DNA of 64,000 bases. Source: CAYWGR01 sp964458015. Lineage in GTDB: Bacteria > Planctomycetota > Planctomycetia > Pirellulales > Thermoguttaceae. The notes below the pieces were generated by a model that was not told the origin of the DNA, searched no databases, and saw nothing but the letters and a program-made list of their open reading frames with translations. Numbering within the stretch: the stretch's first letter is position 1; every line of letters starts with the position of its first letter. Made by a program: the position numbers and the translations under genes. Location: NCBI GenBank assembly GCA_964458015.1, contig CAYWGR010000001.1, forward strand, positions 1 through 64,000, written 5' to 3'. This document shows positions 52,387 to 62,152 of this stretch, one piece after another.

Positions 52387-54252
52387 ATGACATGTTTGGA
52401 CACGGCCCTTCTGCTCAACTCGATGGGCATGGTTCCGGTGCTCATCCCGCCCGGCAAGAAAGCGCCCCACGGCAAGGCTTGGCACAAGAAGCGGTATTCG
52501 GATGACGAACTCCGCGAACGATTTGACAATAACCCCGAGATGAATCTCGGCGTCTTGCTCGGCCCCGAGTCCAACGTTGTGGCGATCGACCGGGATTCGC
52601 CCGAAGCGGTCGCTGATTTGGCGGAATTGTTCGGCGGTAAGATTCCACCAACGCCCGGCTGGGCATCGAAACGAGGCGGTCAGGATACGTTTGCATGGGA
52701 TGATCGTCTGGCCGCCTTGGGCGTGGCGGTCTTCAAGTGGAAGTCGCTGGAAATCAGGATCGGCGCTGGCGGCAAAGCCGCTCAATCCGTCGTCCCTCCG
52801 TCAACAACGGATGGATTCACCCGCAAATGGACCAAAACCCTCTCGCCGGACTTTCCGCCCGCCAAGCTGCCGGAATCCGTGATTCAGAAACTCTTGGAGT
52901 CGGTGAAGAAGCCCAAGCCGGCGGAAAAGCCCAAGCCGCGTCATCCGGTTGCTGACGATTTCATCCGAACCTCCGATTGGAACTTCATCAAGGATCATGG
53001 CTGGACGATCAACGGCGACTATGCGACCCGGCCGGGAACGGACAAACCTGTTTCGGCTTCGTTCGTCACCGCCCAGGACGGCACAAGGCTCTTGCACGTC
53101 TTCTCCGTCAATGCCCAGCCGTTCGAGCCGGACTGCAATTACAACGCCTACGATGCCTTTCGATTGTTGAATCATAACGGCGACCACGAAGCGGCCTGCA
53201 ACGCCCTGGTCAAGCTGGGCTTCGGCCGGATGCAGATTCCGCTCATCACGAGCGCTGAACTCGACTCAGGCAACTACGAGATTACCTACCTGATCGACGA
53301 CACGCTGGTCAAGGATCAGCCTTGTATTCTGGCTGGCGGAAAGAAATCTGGAAAGACGACTATTGCCATTGATTTGGCGATTTCGCTTGCCACCTGCAAG
53401 CCTTTCCTCGGACGTTTTGAAGTTTCAAAACCGTGCAAAGTCGTTATGCTCAGCGGCGAAAGTGGGTTGGGCACGATACAGGAAACGGCTCGCCGAATCT
53501 GCAAGTCGAAGCGAGTGCAACTTCCGAGCATCACCAGCCTGGATTGGTCTCCGTTCCTACCGACGTTCACCGATGCGGTTCACATGGACGCTCTGGAACG
53601 AATGCTGCAAGAGATCAAATGCGAAGTTCTGATCCTCGATCCGGCTTATCTGTGTATGCCCGGCGTCGATGCCGGCAATCTCTTCGTACAGGGGCAGATG
53701 CTTCGGAAGGTGGCCGACATCTGCCAACCTCATGGCGTAACATTGGTGCTGATTCACCACACCCGCAAACAGGGCAAGGACAAAAGGAAAGCCGACTACG
53801 AGCCGCCCGAGCTTGACGACATGAGTTGGGCGGGTTTCGCGGAGTTTGCGAGGCAATGGATTCTTATCGGCCGCCGCACACCCTATGAGCCGGGAACCGG
53901 ACATCACGAACTTTGGCTCTCCATTGGCGGCTCTGCGGGTCACTCCGCGCTCCATGCCGTTGACATCGACGAAGGAATCGTTGGCAAGCCGCGTCATTGG
54001 GAGGTCAGTCTTCTGACGCCTGCAAACGCACGCGAGAATAAGAAGTCCAACAAGATTCGGGAGCGATTGATCGACGCCGCGAAGCAGTTTCCAAACGGCG
54101 AAAGCAAAACGGGCCTTTTCAAGACTTCCAAACTGAAATCGGACGCCGCCACGCGAACCGTGTTCGACGCCCTGGTCAGCGAGGGCGTGCTCGTCCCATG
54201 CAAGATCAAAAAGAACTCGCAAGAACAAAATGCCTATCAGTTGGCGTTGTAG
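52387..54252 (+). CDS. Primase/polymerase-AAA (RepA-type) replication protein
   Basis: 621 residues. The N-terminal part resembles bifunctional primase-polymerase domains (MGMVPVLIPPGKKAPHGKAW, MNLGVLLGPESNVVAIDRDS, RIGAGGKAAQSVVPPS). The C-terminal half is a RepA/RecA-like ATPase: CILAGGKKSGKTTIAIDLAI (Walker A), VVMLSGESGLGTIQETARRI, EVLILDPAYLCMPG (Walker B) and VTLVLIHHTRKQGKDKRKA. The ATG at 52387 follows AAGGA and is preferred to the open frame from 52207. This type initiates replication in plasmids, phages and satellites and suggests the excised circle may replicate. Confidence 0.82.
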   Translation: MTCLDTALLLNSMGMVPVLIPPGKKAPHGKAWHKKRYSDDELRERFDNNPEMNLGVLLGPESNVVAIDRDSPEAVADLAELFGGKIPPTPGWASKRGGQDTFAWDDRLAALGVAVFKWKSLEIRIGAGGKAAQSVVPPSTTDGFTRKWTKTLSPDFPPAKLPESVIQKLLESVKKPKPAEKPKPRHPVADDFIRTSDWNFIKDHGWTINGDYATRPGTDKPVSASFVTAQDGTRLLHVFSVNAQPFEPDCNYNAYDAFRLLNHNGDHEAACNALVKLGFGRMQIPLITSAELDSGNYEITYLIDDTLVKDQPCILAGGKKSGKTTIAIDLAISLATCKPFLGRFEVSKPCKVVMLSGESGLGTIQETARRICKSKRVQLPSITSLDWSPFLPTFTDAVHMDALERMLQEIKCEVLILDPAYLCMPGVDAGNLFVQGQMLRKVADICQPHGVTLVLIHHTRKQGKDKRKADYEPPELDDMSWAGFAEFARQWILIGRRTPYEPGTGHHELWLSIGGSAGHSALHAVDIDEGIVGKPRHWEVSLLTPANARENKKSNKIRERLIDAAKQFPNGESKTGLFKTSKLKSDAATRTVFDALVSEGVLVPCKIKKNSQEQNAYQLAL

Positions 54253-54264
54253 CTGAGGCAATGT

Positions 54265-54298
54265 GCCTCAAACCGTCGGCCGCCGGTTTCTCGCGGCA
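54265..54298. repeat. 34-bp direct repeat, copy 1
   Basis: GCCTCAAACCGTCGGCCGCC followed by GGTTTCTCGCGGCA. It matches 54701-54734 in most positions, in the same orientation, and both are GC-rich and close to a start codon. Confidence 0.6.
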
Positions 54299-54484
54299 CG
54301 AAAGGAGGAACCCTATTGTGTGTAGCTGACGCCGATAGACTCGCCAAAGAACTGATTTCGTCAATATCGGCTTGAGTCTTCGCGTCTGATCGTCCGTAAA
54401 TCGTCCGGCATGTCACCGGACTTCTCCCGTGGCGGCAATCATGCCACATTCTCTAACGCCGCACTCTGCGGCAGAAAGCATTCT

Positions 54485-54763
54485 ATGACTGCGAGAGAGT
54501 CCCTCAAAGCGTTTGAGGAGGCCGCCTATCTCTGCGGCGGCATCTGTCGGCAGCGAATCATGGCCAGCGCACGACTGGCCATTGTGGCAGCCCCCAACAA
54601 CTGGCCTGCCGTGCTCGCAAGCCTGCGTAAATGGCGGCCGGAATTCTTTTCGGAAGAGGCCGCTCACGAACGGCAATCACACAACGACCGGAGGCAATCC
54701 GCCTCAAACCGCCAGCCGCCGGTTCCTTGCGGCAATAGGAGACTTGAGAAATGCACGATCTGA
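54485..54763 (+). CDS. Small hypothetical protein
   Basis: 92 residues (MTARESLKAFEEAAYLCGGI, SARLAIVAAPNNWPAVLASL). The C-terminus is read from the 34-bp repeat (copy 2). No recognised domain. The ATG at 54485 is chosen over 54410. It overlaps the next gene by 13 nt. Confidence 0.5.
   Translation: MTARESLKAFEEAAYLCGGICRQRIMASARLAIVAAPNNWPAVLASLRKWRPEFFSEEAAHERQSHNDRRQSASNRQPPVPCGNRRLEKCTI
54701..54734. repeat. 34-bp direct repeat, copy 2
   Basis: Partner of 54265-54298, with differences mainly at single positions (GTCG/GCCA). Confidence 0.6.
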
Positions 54764-55086
54764 GTTCTATGTCTGCGATGAACGAATATCAATGTCCGCT
54801 GACGCGAAAGAGTTTTCCGTTCGTTCTGCGCAACTCGGCTTCGAGGAAAGAAGCCCTTGCGCGGCAGAAGATACACACCCAAGCCGAGATTCAACGCCTC
54901 GAACGCCTGGCCGGACGGGAACTCTCTCTGAGGGAACTATTCCGGGCGGCGGATCAGGAGCGGGCACAGGCGGCAGTCAAGGAGGTGGAAGCGGCCGAAG
55001 CGGCTGCTGCGAAGCCGCAAGAGAAATCGGGAGGCGAGATATTTGGCGACGCGCTGATGAAAACCGCGTTTCCTCATGCCTGTTGA
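54751..55086 (+). CDS. Small hypothetical protein with coiled coil
   Basis: 111 residues. First part QCPLTRKSFPFVLRNSASRK; then charged helices (IQRLERLAGRELSLRELFRA) and an Ala/Glu-rich stretch. TAGGAG precedes the ATG. Function unknown. Confidence 0.6.
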   Translation: MHDLSSMSAMNEYQCPLTRKSFPFVLRNSASRKEALARQKIHTQAEIQRLERLAGRELSLRELFRAADQERAQAAVKEVEAAEAAAAKPQEKSGGEIFGDALMKTAFPHAC

Positions 55087-55125
55087 GTCGAGTCACACTT
55101 TCTTTAACCCTACGGAGACTTTCCA

Positions 55126-55443
55126 ATGAATGATGTTTTTGAGAAGACAGTCGAAGCCGCCAAGCAGGCCGGCGCAACCTATCCCGAGGCCGTGGCCGAA
55201 TTGATCCGCGACAAATTGTCCGTGGAGAAATCGCTGGCTGGCCAGCAGGTATTTGTCAGAAACGGCCTTTGCCGTGAGTCGCTCGGCGTGGCGATAGACC
55301 GGCTCAAGCAGAGCGAAAAGGCAAAGCCGTTGTTCGGCGACGGCAAGGTGAACGTGCGGCTGCTCGATGTTGGCGAATACATCGCCATCCGCAAGCACAA
55401 TCCCGAACTGTTCGGCTTGCGCAAAAAGCGACGGTTCCACTAA
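55126..55443 (+). CDS. Small hypothetical protein
   Basis: 105 residues (EKTVEAAKQAGATYPEAVAE, RLLDVGEYIAIRKHNPELFG). CGGAG precedes the ATG and a terminator-type hairpin follows, so it is likely the last gene of the replication block. No recognised domain. Confidence 0.65.
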   Translation: MNDVFEKTVEAAKQAGATYPEAVAELIRDKLSVEKSLAGQQVFVRNGLCRESLGVAIDRLKQSEKAKPLFGDGKVNVRLLDVGEYIAIRKHNPELFGLRKKRRFH

Positions 55444-55456
55444 TCCTCTCCGTTGA

Positions 55457-55496
55457 CCGCCCCGGCTGCAATGCAAAAAGCGTTGCACCGGGGCGG
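55457..55496 (+). terminator. Hairpin terminator before the recombinase
   Basis: CCGCCCCGG with CCGGGGCGG and an inner TGCAA/TTGCA stem, followed by the pyrimidine tract CTTCTTCTCTTCTC. It separates the small gene from the recombinase region. Confidence 0.6.
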
Positions 55497-55714
55497 CTTC
55501 TTCTCTTCTCTAGCGACTCAACTGTAAACTATGAGTATTCATAACGACAATTTGACAGTTCCACCGGGGGCACCGCGTTGGATAACGCCTGAACTATTGG
55601 CGGATACCCTCCGAGTTTGGCAACCATACTATGATGAAGACTTGACCACGCATGATGCGCTGGCGATAATCGAAAATGTCGGGCATCTATACGACACACT
55701 ACGGAGGCGCAGCC

Positions 55715-57261
<1,547 letters not shown>

Positions 57262-57381
57262 AACGTATCTTATTATGCTAGCAAATTTTATGCCGCCTGC
57301 AAGGCGGGGCGGATGCCGAGAAATCCGATGAAAAGTACGAACAAAGTGGGAATTGCCTCGAAAAAGCAACCGGGTTTAGCC

Positions 57382-57424
57382 CCTCTAATCCCAATCTCCA
57401 GTCCCTTTCTCCCTTACCCGCCCC
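57382..57424. repeat. Short-word repeat downstream of the cupin gene
   Basis: CCTCTAATCCCAATCTCCAG and following CCCTTTCTCCC words, related to the array at 7308-7355. It lies at the very end of the cupin gene on its 3' side. Confidence 0.5.
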
Positions 57425-57829
57425 TTAATCGCTTGGCTCCCGCTCCTTCAGACGCTCGCCCAGTTCGCCGGCCTCTAGCACGGTATCCGCATTCTCGTAT
57501 CCGGGAGTACAGCAGCAAAGGAACCGCAGCACGGTTGTGCCGGTGTTCGTGATCTGATGCGGAGCGCCGGGCGGAATGGCAATGGCATCGCCGGGCACCA
57601 CGGTCTCCAACTCGCAACCGATCTGCATCTCGCCCGTCCCTTCCAAAATGTAGTAAATCTCCTCGGTTCGAATGTGGTGGTGTGCCAAGGAGTGAGTGCC
57701 GGGCGGCAGACGTGCTTCGGCCAGCGTTTGGTTGCGGATGCACGAATTGCGATACGCCAAAAGCTCCCGAATCTCGGAGCCATCTTTGGTGATGAAGGCC
57801 GGAACGCGGTCGAGTTTTTGGATGTCCAC
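57425..57829 (-). CDS. Small single-domain cupin
   Basis: 134 residues with the two cupin motifs: SLAHHHIRTEEIYYILEGTG (metal ligands His, His, Glu) and PGDAIAIPPGAPHQITNTG (third His). Similar to sugar-isomerase or dioxygenase-type cupins; the substrate cannot be read. It follows rsmD by 2 nt on the same strand, so they are co-transcribed. Confidence 0.85.
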   Translation of the reverse strand: MDIQKLDRVPAFITKDGSEIRELLAYRNSCIRNQTLAEARLPPGTHSLAHHHIRTEEIYYILEGTGEMQIGCELETVVPGDAIAIPPGAPHQITNTGTTVLRFLCCCTPGYENADTVLEAGELGERLKEREPSD

Positions 57830-57831
57830 GG

Positions 57832-58497
57832 CTACTGCTCCTTGAAATAAATGCCCACCACGGCAGGATCATAAGGCCGAACATCCCAGGCCTCAGGTTG
57901 GGGTAACGTGTTGAAATCGAATCGAGCATCGGATTCGACAACAAAAACGCTTTCCGGCGGCGCTAATTGAATCATCCCGGCGATGAGTTCGAGCATGTCA
58001 TCCTTGCGGTCAACAAAAAAAGCATAAGGAGGCGAACAAAACACAGCCCAAGCCATGTCGGCCGGAAGAATCGATGTGCCGTTGGCCCATGCGGTCGCTT
58101 GTTTCTGCCACCAGAGAAACGTATTGCCAGGGATGACTTCGACCTGTTGTTCGATGCCTAGCGTGGCGGCATTCTGGCGGATGATGGCGGCCGTGGGGTA
58201 ATGCTGTTCGACGAGCGTGGCCCGGGCAGCGCCACGGCTTATCGCTTCAAGGGCCAATGCACCTGTGCCTGCGAAAAGATCCACGACATGCTTGCCTCGG
58301 ATCAGTGGACCCACCAGATTGAACACGGCTTCGCGTAGCCGGTCTTTCATGGGGCGAGTGCGGATGTCGCCGCTATATTGAAGCTTCCGGCCACGGAACT
58401 GTCCCCCGATGATGCGCAATCCTGCCACGGCAGCGGCCGCATCTTGCGGCTCGGGTCGTGCGGCTGATCTGTTCGGTTTACGATTCGGTTTGGCCAT
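57832..58497 (-). CDS. rsmD: 16S rRNA guanine-966 N2-methyltransferase RsmD
   Basis: 221 residues. The RsmD opening is LRIIGGQFRGRKLQYSGDIR and TRPMKDRLREAVFNLVGP; SAM motif HVVDLFAGTGALALEAISRG; the target-base motif is CSPPYAFF, where most relatives have DPPY. The C-terminus (GIYFKEQ) is normal. It methylates 16S rRNA during small-subunit assembly. A low-complexity N-terminus of about 25 residues is extra. Confidence 0.88.
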   Translation of the reverse strand: MAKPNRKPNRSAARPEPQDAAAAVAGLRIIGGQFRGRKLQYSGDIRTRPMKDRLREAVFNLVGPLIRGKHVVDLFAGTGALALEAISRGAARATLVEQHYPTAAIIRQNAATLGIEQQVEVIPGNTFLWWQKQATAWANGTSILPADMAWAVFCSPPYAFFVDRKDDMLELIAGMIQLAPPESVFVVESDARFDFNTLPQPEAWDVRPYDPAVVGIYFKEQ

Positions 58498-58784
58498 GCG
58501 TGCTTACACATTGCTAATGATCCTTTTTTATACGGCTAAAGCAGGCGCGTTTGCAGTCAGCCGAGGATCATTGGCAAGATCGGTATAATATAAGGGGATG
58601 TGGGTCGGAAGAGATCAGAATTGCTCAATACTGGTGAATATGGTACCGTAAGATAAAAGGCTCCGATAGGGGCAACAATATAACGTGGAAACCGACGGTT
58701 GGGGTTTCCACATCCATCCATCGGTCTTTCCCGCCATGCCTGAACAGATGGGTGAGAACAGCCACATAAAACAGTAGGAAATGA

Positions 58785-59936
58785 ATGATGTTTAAGCGTA
58801 TTTTGTTCTTTTTTGCGTTTTTCGGGATGCTTTCGCCTTGCATGGTTTTTGCAGCCGATGCCCCCGCGCCCGCCGATAAAGGAGGCTCTAAGGCCGAGGA
58901 GTTTCATCGTTACCACAGCGAAATGAACTCGATTTTGGCCGAATTGGCCGGCTTGCAAGTCAAATATCGTACGGCCGACGAAGACAAAAAGGCCGAAATA
59001 CAGCAGCAATGGAAAGAGCTGATCGACAAAGGCGATAAGCTTGAGCCCAAATTGATCGAAGCCGGCGAAAAGGCCTATGCCGAATCACCCAACAAAGATA
59101 ATCAGCTTACCGAATGGCTCGTTAAGCTTTTGGCCCACAAAGTTCAGCGAGATGAATACGAGCAGGCGGCCGAGGTGGGCAAACTGCTGATGGAAAACCA
59201 ATGTCCCGCGAAAAACGTGCCCAATTTAGCCGGTATTGCCGCCTTTGCGGTTTCCGACTTCGATGCCGCCGAAAAATACCTCAGCCAGGCCGCTAAAAAC
59301 GGTTATTATCAATCGGCCAAGCCTGACGACCAATTGGCTATGACCGGGGCGCATTATCTTCAGGTTGTCCCCGAATATAAAAAGCTTTGGGAAAAAGAGA
59401 AGGCCATTCGCGAGCGTGAAAGCCAAGACGACAACTTGCCTCGCGTGGAACTGAAAACGAATAAGGGCACCATCGTTATCGAATTGTTCGAGAACCAAGC
59501 GCCGAACGCCGTGGCCAACTTCATTTCGCTTGTGCAAAAGGGTTTTTACAACGGTCTGACGTTCCATCGCGTCCTCCAGGGCTTTATGGCCCAGGGCGGC
59601 GATCCGACAGGCAGCGGTTCGGGCGGTCCCGGCTACACCATCGCCTGTGAATGCTATCAACCCAACTACCGGCATCACTTCCGTGGCACGTTGAGCATGG
59701 CCCATGCCGGCCGCGACACGGGCGGGTCGCAATTTTTCCTCACCTTCGTGCCCACACCGCATCTCGACGGCAAACATACGGCGTTCGGCCGAGTTGTCGA
59801 GGGAATGGACGTATTGGCGAAGATCCAACGTCGCGATCCCGGCGAAAAAGATTCGCCCCGGCCTGACAAAATCATCGAGGCAAAAGTAATCCGCAAGCGG
59901 CCGCACGATTACAAGCCGCAAAAAATGCCGGAATGA
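58785..59936 (+). CDS. Exported cyclophilin-type peptidyl-prolyl isomerase
   Basis: 383 residues. Signal peptide (FFFAFFGMLSPCMVFAADAP), a helical region to about residue 220 with TPR-like pairs, then a cyclophilin domain: LKTNKGTIVIELFENQAPNA, GLTFHRVLQGFMAQGGDPTG, GGSQFFLTFVPTPHLDGKHT and AFGRVVEGMDVL. The catalytic Arg (FHRV) and QGGDPTG are present. Probably a periplasmic folding factor. Stands alone. Confidence 0.9.
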   Translation: MMFKRILFFFAFFGMLSPCMVFAADAPAPADKGGSKAEEFHRYHSEMNSILAELAGLQVKYRTADEDKKAEIQQQWKELIDKGDKLEPKLIEAGEKAYAESPNKDNQLTEWLVKLLAHKVQRDEYEQAAEVGKLLMENQCPAKNVPNLAGIAAFAVSDFDAAEKYLSQAAKNGYYQSAKPDDQLAMTGAHYLQVVPEYKKLWEKEKAIRERESQDDNLPRVELKTNKGTIVIELFENQAPNAVANFISLVQKGFYNGLTFHRVLQGFMAQGGDPTGSGSGGPGYTIACECYQPNYRHHFRGTLSMAHAGRDTGGSQFFLTFVPTPHLDGKHTAFGRVVEGMDVLAKIQRRDPGEKDSPRPDKIIEAKVIRKRPHDYKPQKMPE

Positions 59937-60411
59937 TGAGAGTCTGCCGATCGGCTTTTAACGGTCGCTGTCGGCTCGCCAACGGTGCCTTGTGATTGAT
60001 TCTGTGAATCATCTCGTTCCGAAGCTCCGGCTTCGGAACGCTCAGAATGTCACGGCATTGTCTGAGATACCACAATGGACCCGTATTATACACGCCAGAG
60101 TGTGCTTCTGCTCGCAAGCATTGCTAGCAACGGGCTTCTGTACGGCAGTGTCTCTACATAGCAATAGTACATGGGTTGGCTATATTCCCCATGTAGTGAG
60201 AAATGCCACTTAATGGTACACCCTGATAATAATTTACATGCACTCTTAATCGCCGATTTGGCGTAATGTTGCGCATGTTGGGTGACATGGGAAATTTTCG
60301 CCTATGGCTTTCATCTTGACCTGAAGCGGTCAATTCTCGTATTGTATGCCGCCCGAATAGCCTGCGAACCTGTTTGGATTTTTGGGCAATCGGGCACACT
60401 AGGATATTTCG
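59937..60411. other. Intergenic region with a palindrome
   Basis: 475 nt. The palindrome CGTTCCGAAGCT plus CC plus GGCTTCGGAACG at 60015-60040 is the only clear feature; it may act as a bidirectional terminator. Nothing else supported. Confidence 0.5.
60015..60040. repeat. Palindrome, TTCCCAAGCT family, variant
   Basis: Same length and centre as 19189-19214, but both arms carry G/C in place of C/G at the paired position, so the stem is kept. Confidence 0.7.
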
Positions 60412-61869
60412 TTGATGATCGACAGTGAACTCCCTCTATTGCCGCTGGTGGCTGACGGCGTCCCTCTGGGACTCCTGCAAACGCTTGCGCAGGCGGGAGT
60501 GCCAGTCCGGCAGCGAACCTCGGGCGGCGAAGAGGGGCGTTTCGTGCTGTTCGATTCTCGCGGTGGGCTGACGCCTTCGCCGGGCTACGGCCAGATCGCC
60601 ATTGACATCGACCGATTCCGCAAGCCGGACGAACCCGACCCGTTTGAATTGCTGTTGAATGAAGAAACGCAGCTTCAGCAATGGGACATTGCCGGCTGGA
60701 TGGTGGCCGAGGATGTGGCCAAGGTGGACCGCCGCGTAGTGCGGCAGCAGATTCTTGATTGGTTGCGCGACGAGATCGAGCAGGCCGGGGGCATTTGGCT
60801 ATGCGTGTCGCCTTATCCATTTCCCTATCGCAGCGCTTTCAATTTACGGATCGACCATACGCAGTTCGACGCAGTTTACTTTCATGCCGCACTTAGGGCA
60901 TTGGAGGATTGCCTGCCTGGGACGAGCCACTTTTTAAGCGGTGAGGCATTTGAATCACATGCGGAGGATTTGTTGCGGCTGCGCGGTTTGGATGTCGGAT
61001 CGCAAGGTTATCGCGCCGAAGTATTTGCCACGGAGGAAGAAAACCGGGAAAACGTTCACAAGGGCGTGGAATCGCTCAGAGCGGCGGGCCTTGATCCGGT
61101 AGGGTTTGCCGCGCCGGGAGGACGTTTTAATCGCAGTTTGCTGCAAGCGTTGGAAGAACTGGGGATTGCCTTTAGCTCCGAGTTGGGTTTGGCTTACGAT
61201 GATCTGCCGTTCTTTCCCAGCGACAGCCTGGTACTGCAAGTGCCGGTGCATCCGATTAGTTTAAACTCATTTCCGGGGATGGTCCGTTCTGAGGAACCGT
61301 TGCCGGCGGCAGATGTGCATCAAGCGGTTAGGGCGGGCGTCGATTATTTCCGCGATTTGGCGCGACGCAAGTATCATGCGGGCGAACCGGTTTTTTTCCG
61401 CGGCCAAAGCGGCAGCGATTTCCTGTGTTATCCGCAACTGTTGCGGGCTGTCCTCGATACGGCCGACTCGTTCGGTGCGATCTGGAAGACAACCCTTCGT
61501 GAGTTCGCCGATTGGTGGCGAGCCAGGGCAGGAGTACGCATTCGTGTGATGCGTGAAGACGATCACTATCGCGTCGAATCCGACGGCCATCCGCCGGAGT
61601 TTCATGTAAGCATCGATTACTGGCGCGGCCGACATGTGGCTCGAATCAGACTCAAGGGACATGAATTACAGTTTACGCCTTCGGCCTTGGCCTATGAAAA
61701 TCGCTCGGCGCCGCCGCTTGTGCATCCGGTGCGGGTGGATCAGCCCGAAGGCTTGCGCGGTTTCGTGCGCCGATGGGTCGAAGGCGGCAAGGATTCCGTA
61801 GTCGATGAATCATCGCCCGACTCGTGGCGCGATTGGGCCAAGCGAGCCTTGCGGCATTTACGCAGTTGA
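60412..61869 (+). CDS. Polysaccharide-deacetylase-like protein
   Basis: 485 residues. The central part resembles a divergent NodB/polysaccharide deacetylase fold: FNLRIDHTQFDAVYFHAALR (Asp-His in the first motif), LDVGSQGYRAEVFATEEENR and GFAAPGGRFNRSLLQALEEL. The metal-binding HxxxH motif of active enzymes is not evident; FESHAEDLLR may be its remnant. No signal peptide, so cytoplasmic or cell-surface associated by another route. It opens a set of three co-directional genes ending in a large membrane protein; role in a cell envelope pathway is inferred. Confidence 0.75.
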   Translation: MMIDSELPLLPLVADGVPLGLLQTLAQAGVPVRQRTSGGEEGRFVLFDSRGGLTPSPGYGQIAIDIDRFRKPDEPDPFELLLNEETQLQQWDIAGWMVAEDVAKVDRRVVRQQILDWLRDEIEQAGGIWLCVSPYPFPYRSAFNLRIDHTQFDAVYFHAALRALEDCLPGTSHFLSGEAFESHAEDLLRLRGLDVGSQGYRAEVFATEEENRENVHKGVESLRAAGLDPVGFAAPGGRFNRSLLQALEELGIAFSSELGLAYDDLPFFPSDSLVLQVPVHPISLNSFPGMVRSEEPLPAADVHQAVRAGVDYFRDLARRKYHAGEPVFFRGQSGSDFLCYPQLLRAVLDTADSFGAIWKTTLREFADWWRARAGVRIRVMREDDHYRVESDGHPPEFHVSIDYWRGRHVARIRLKGHELQFTPSALAYENRSAPPLVHPVRVDQPEGLRGFVRRWVEGGKDSVVDESSPDSWRDWAKRALRHLRS

Positions 61870-61891
61870 AATCCAGCCTTTGCAAAACATC

Positions 61892-62098
61892 ATGGTCGCA
61901 TTCGTTCAGCCGCCGAAACAAATCCCCCGCTCGCCGCATCTGCGGCACGTTCATCAGGTATTGGCCACGGCATTGCTGCCGTCCGAAGAAGTTCCATCGA
62001 AAAACAAGATCGCTGCTTGGAAGGCGTGGTCTTTTGCCGGTTGGGTCACGATCGTGGCCTTGTGGGGCATCGGCCGTGCGATTTTGGCGATGTTTTAA
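61892..62098 (+). CDS. Small membrane protein
   Basis: 68 residues: a basic N-terminal half (PPKQIPRSPHLRHVHQVLAT) and a C-terminal membrane segment (WSFAGWVTIVALWGIGRAIL). It lies 22 nt after the deacetylase-like gene and 54 nt before the large membrane protein. No ribosome site. Coding status is likely but not certain. Confidence 0.5.
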   Translation: MVAFVQPPKQIPRSPHLRHVHQVLATALLPSEEVPSKNKIAAWKAWSFAGWVTIVALWGIGRAILAMF

Positions 62099-62152
62099 CC
62101 ATGATGCATTGTTCTTCCGGAAAAGAGAAGACGCTTTCCTAGATGACATCTT

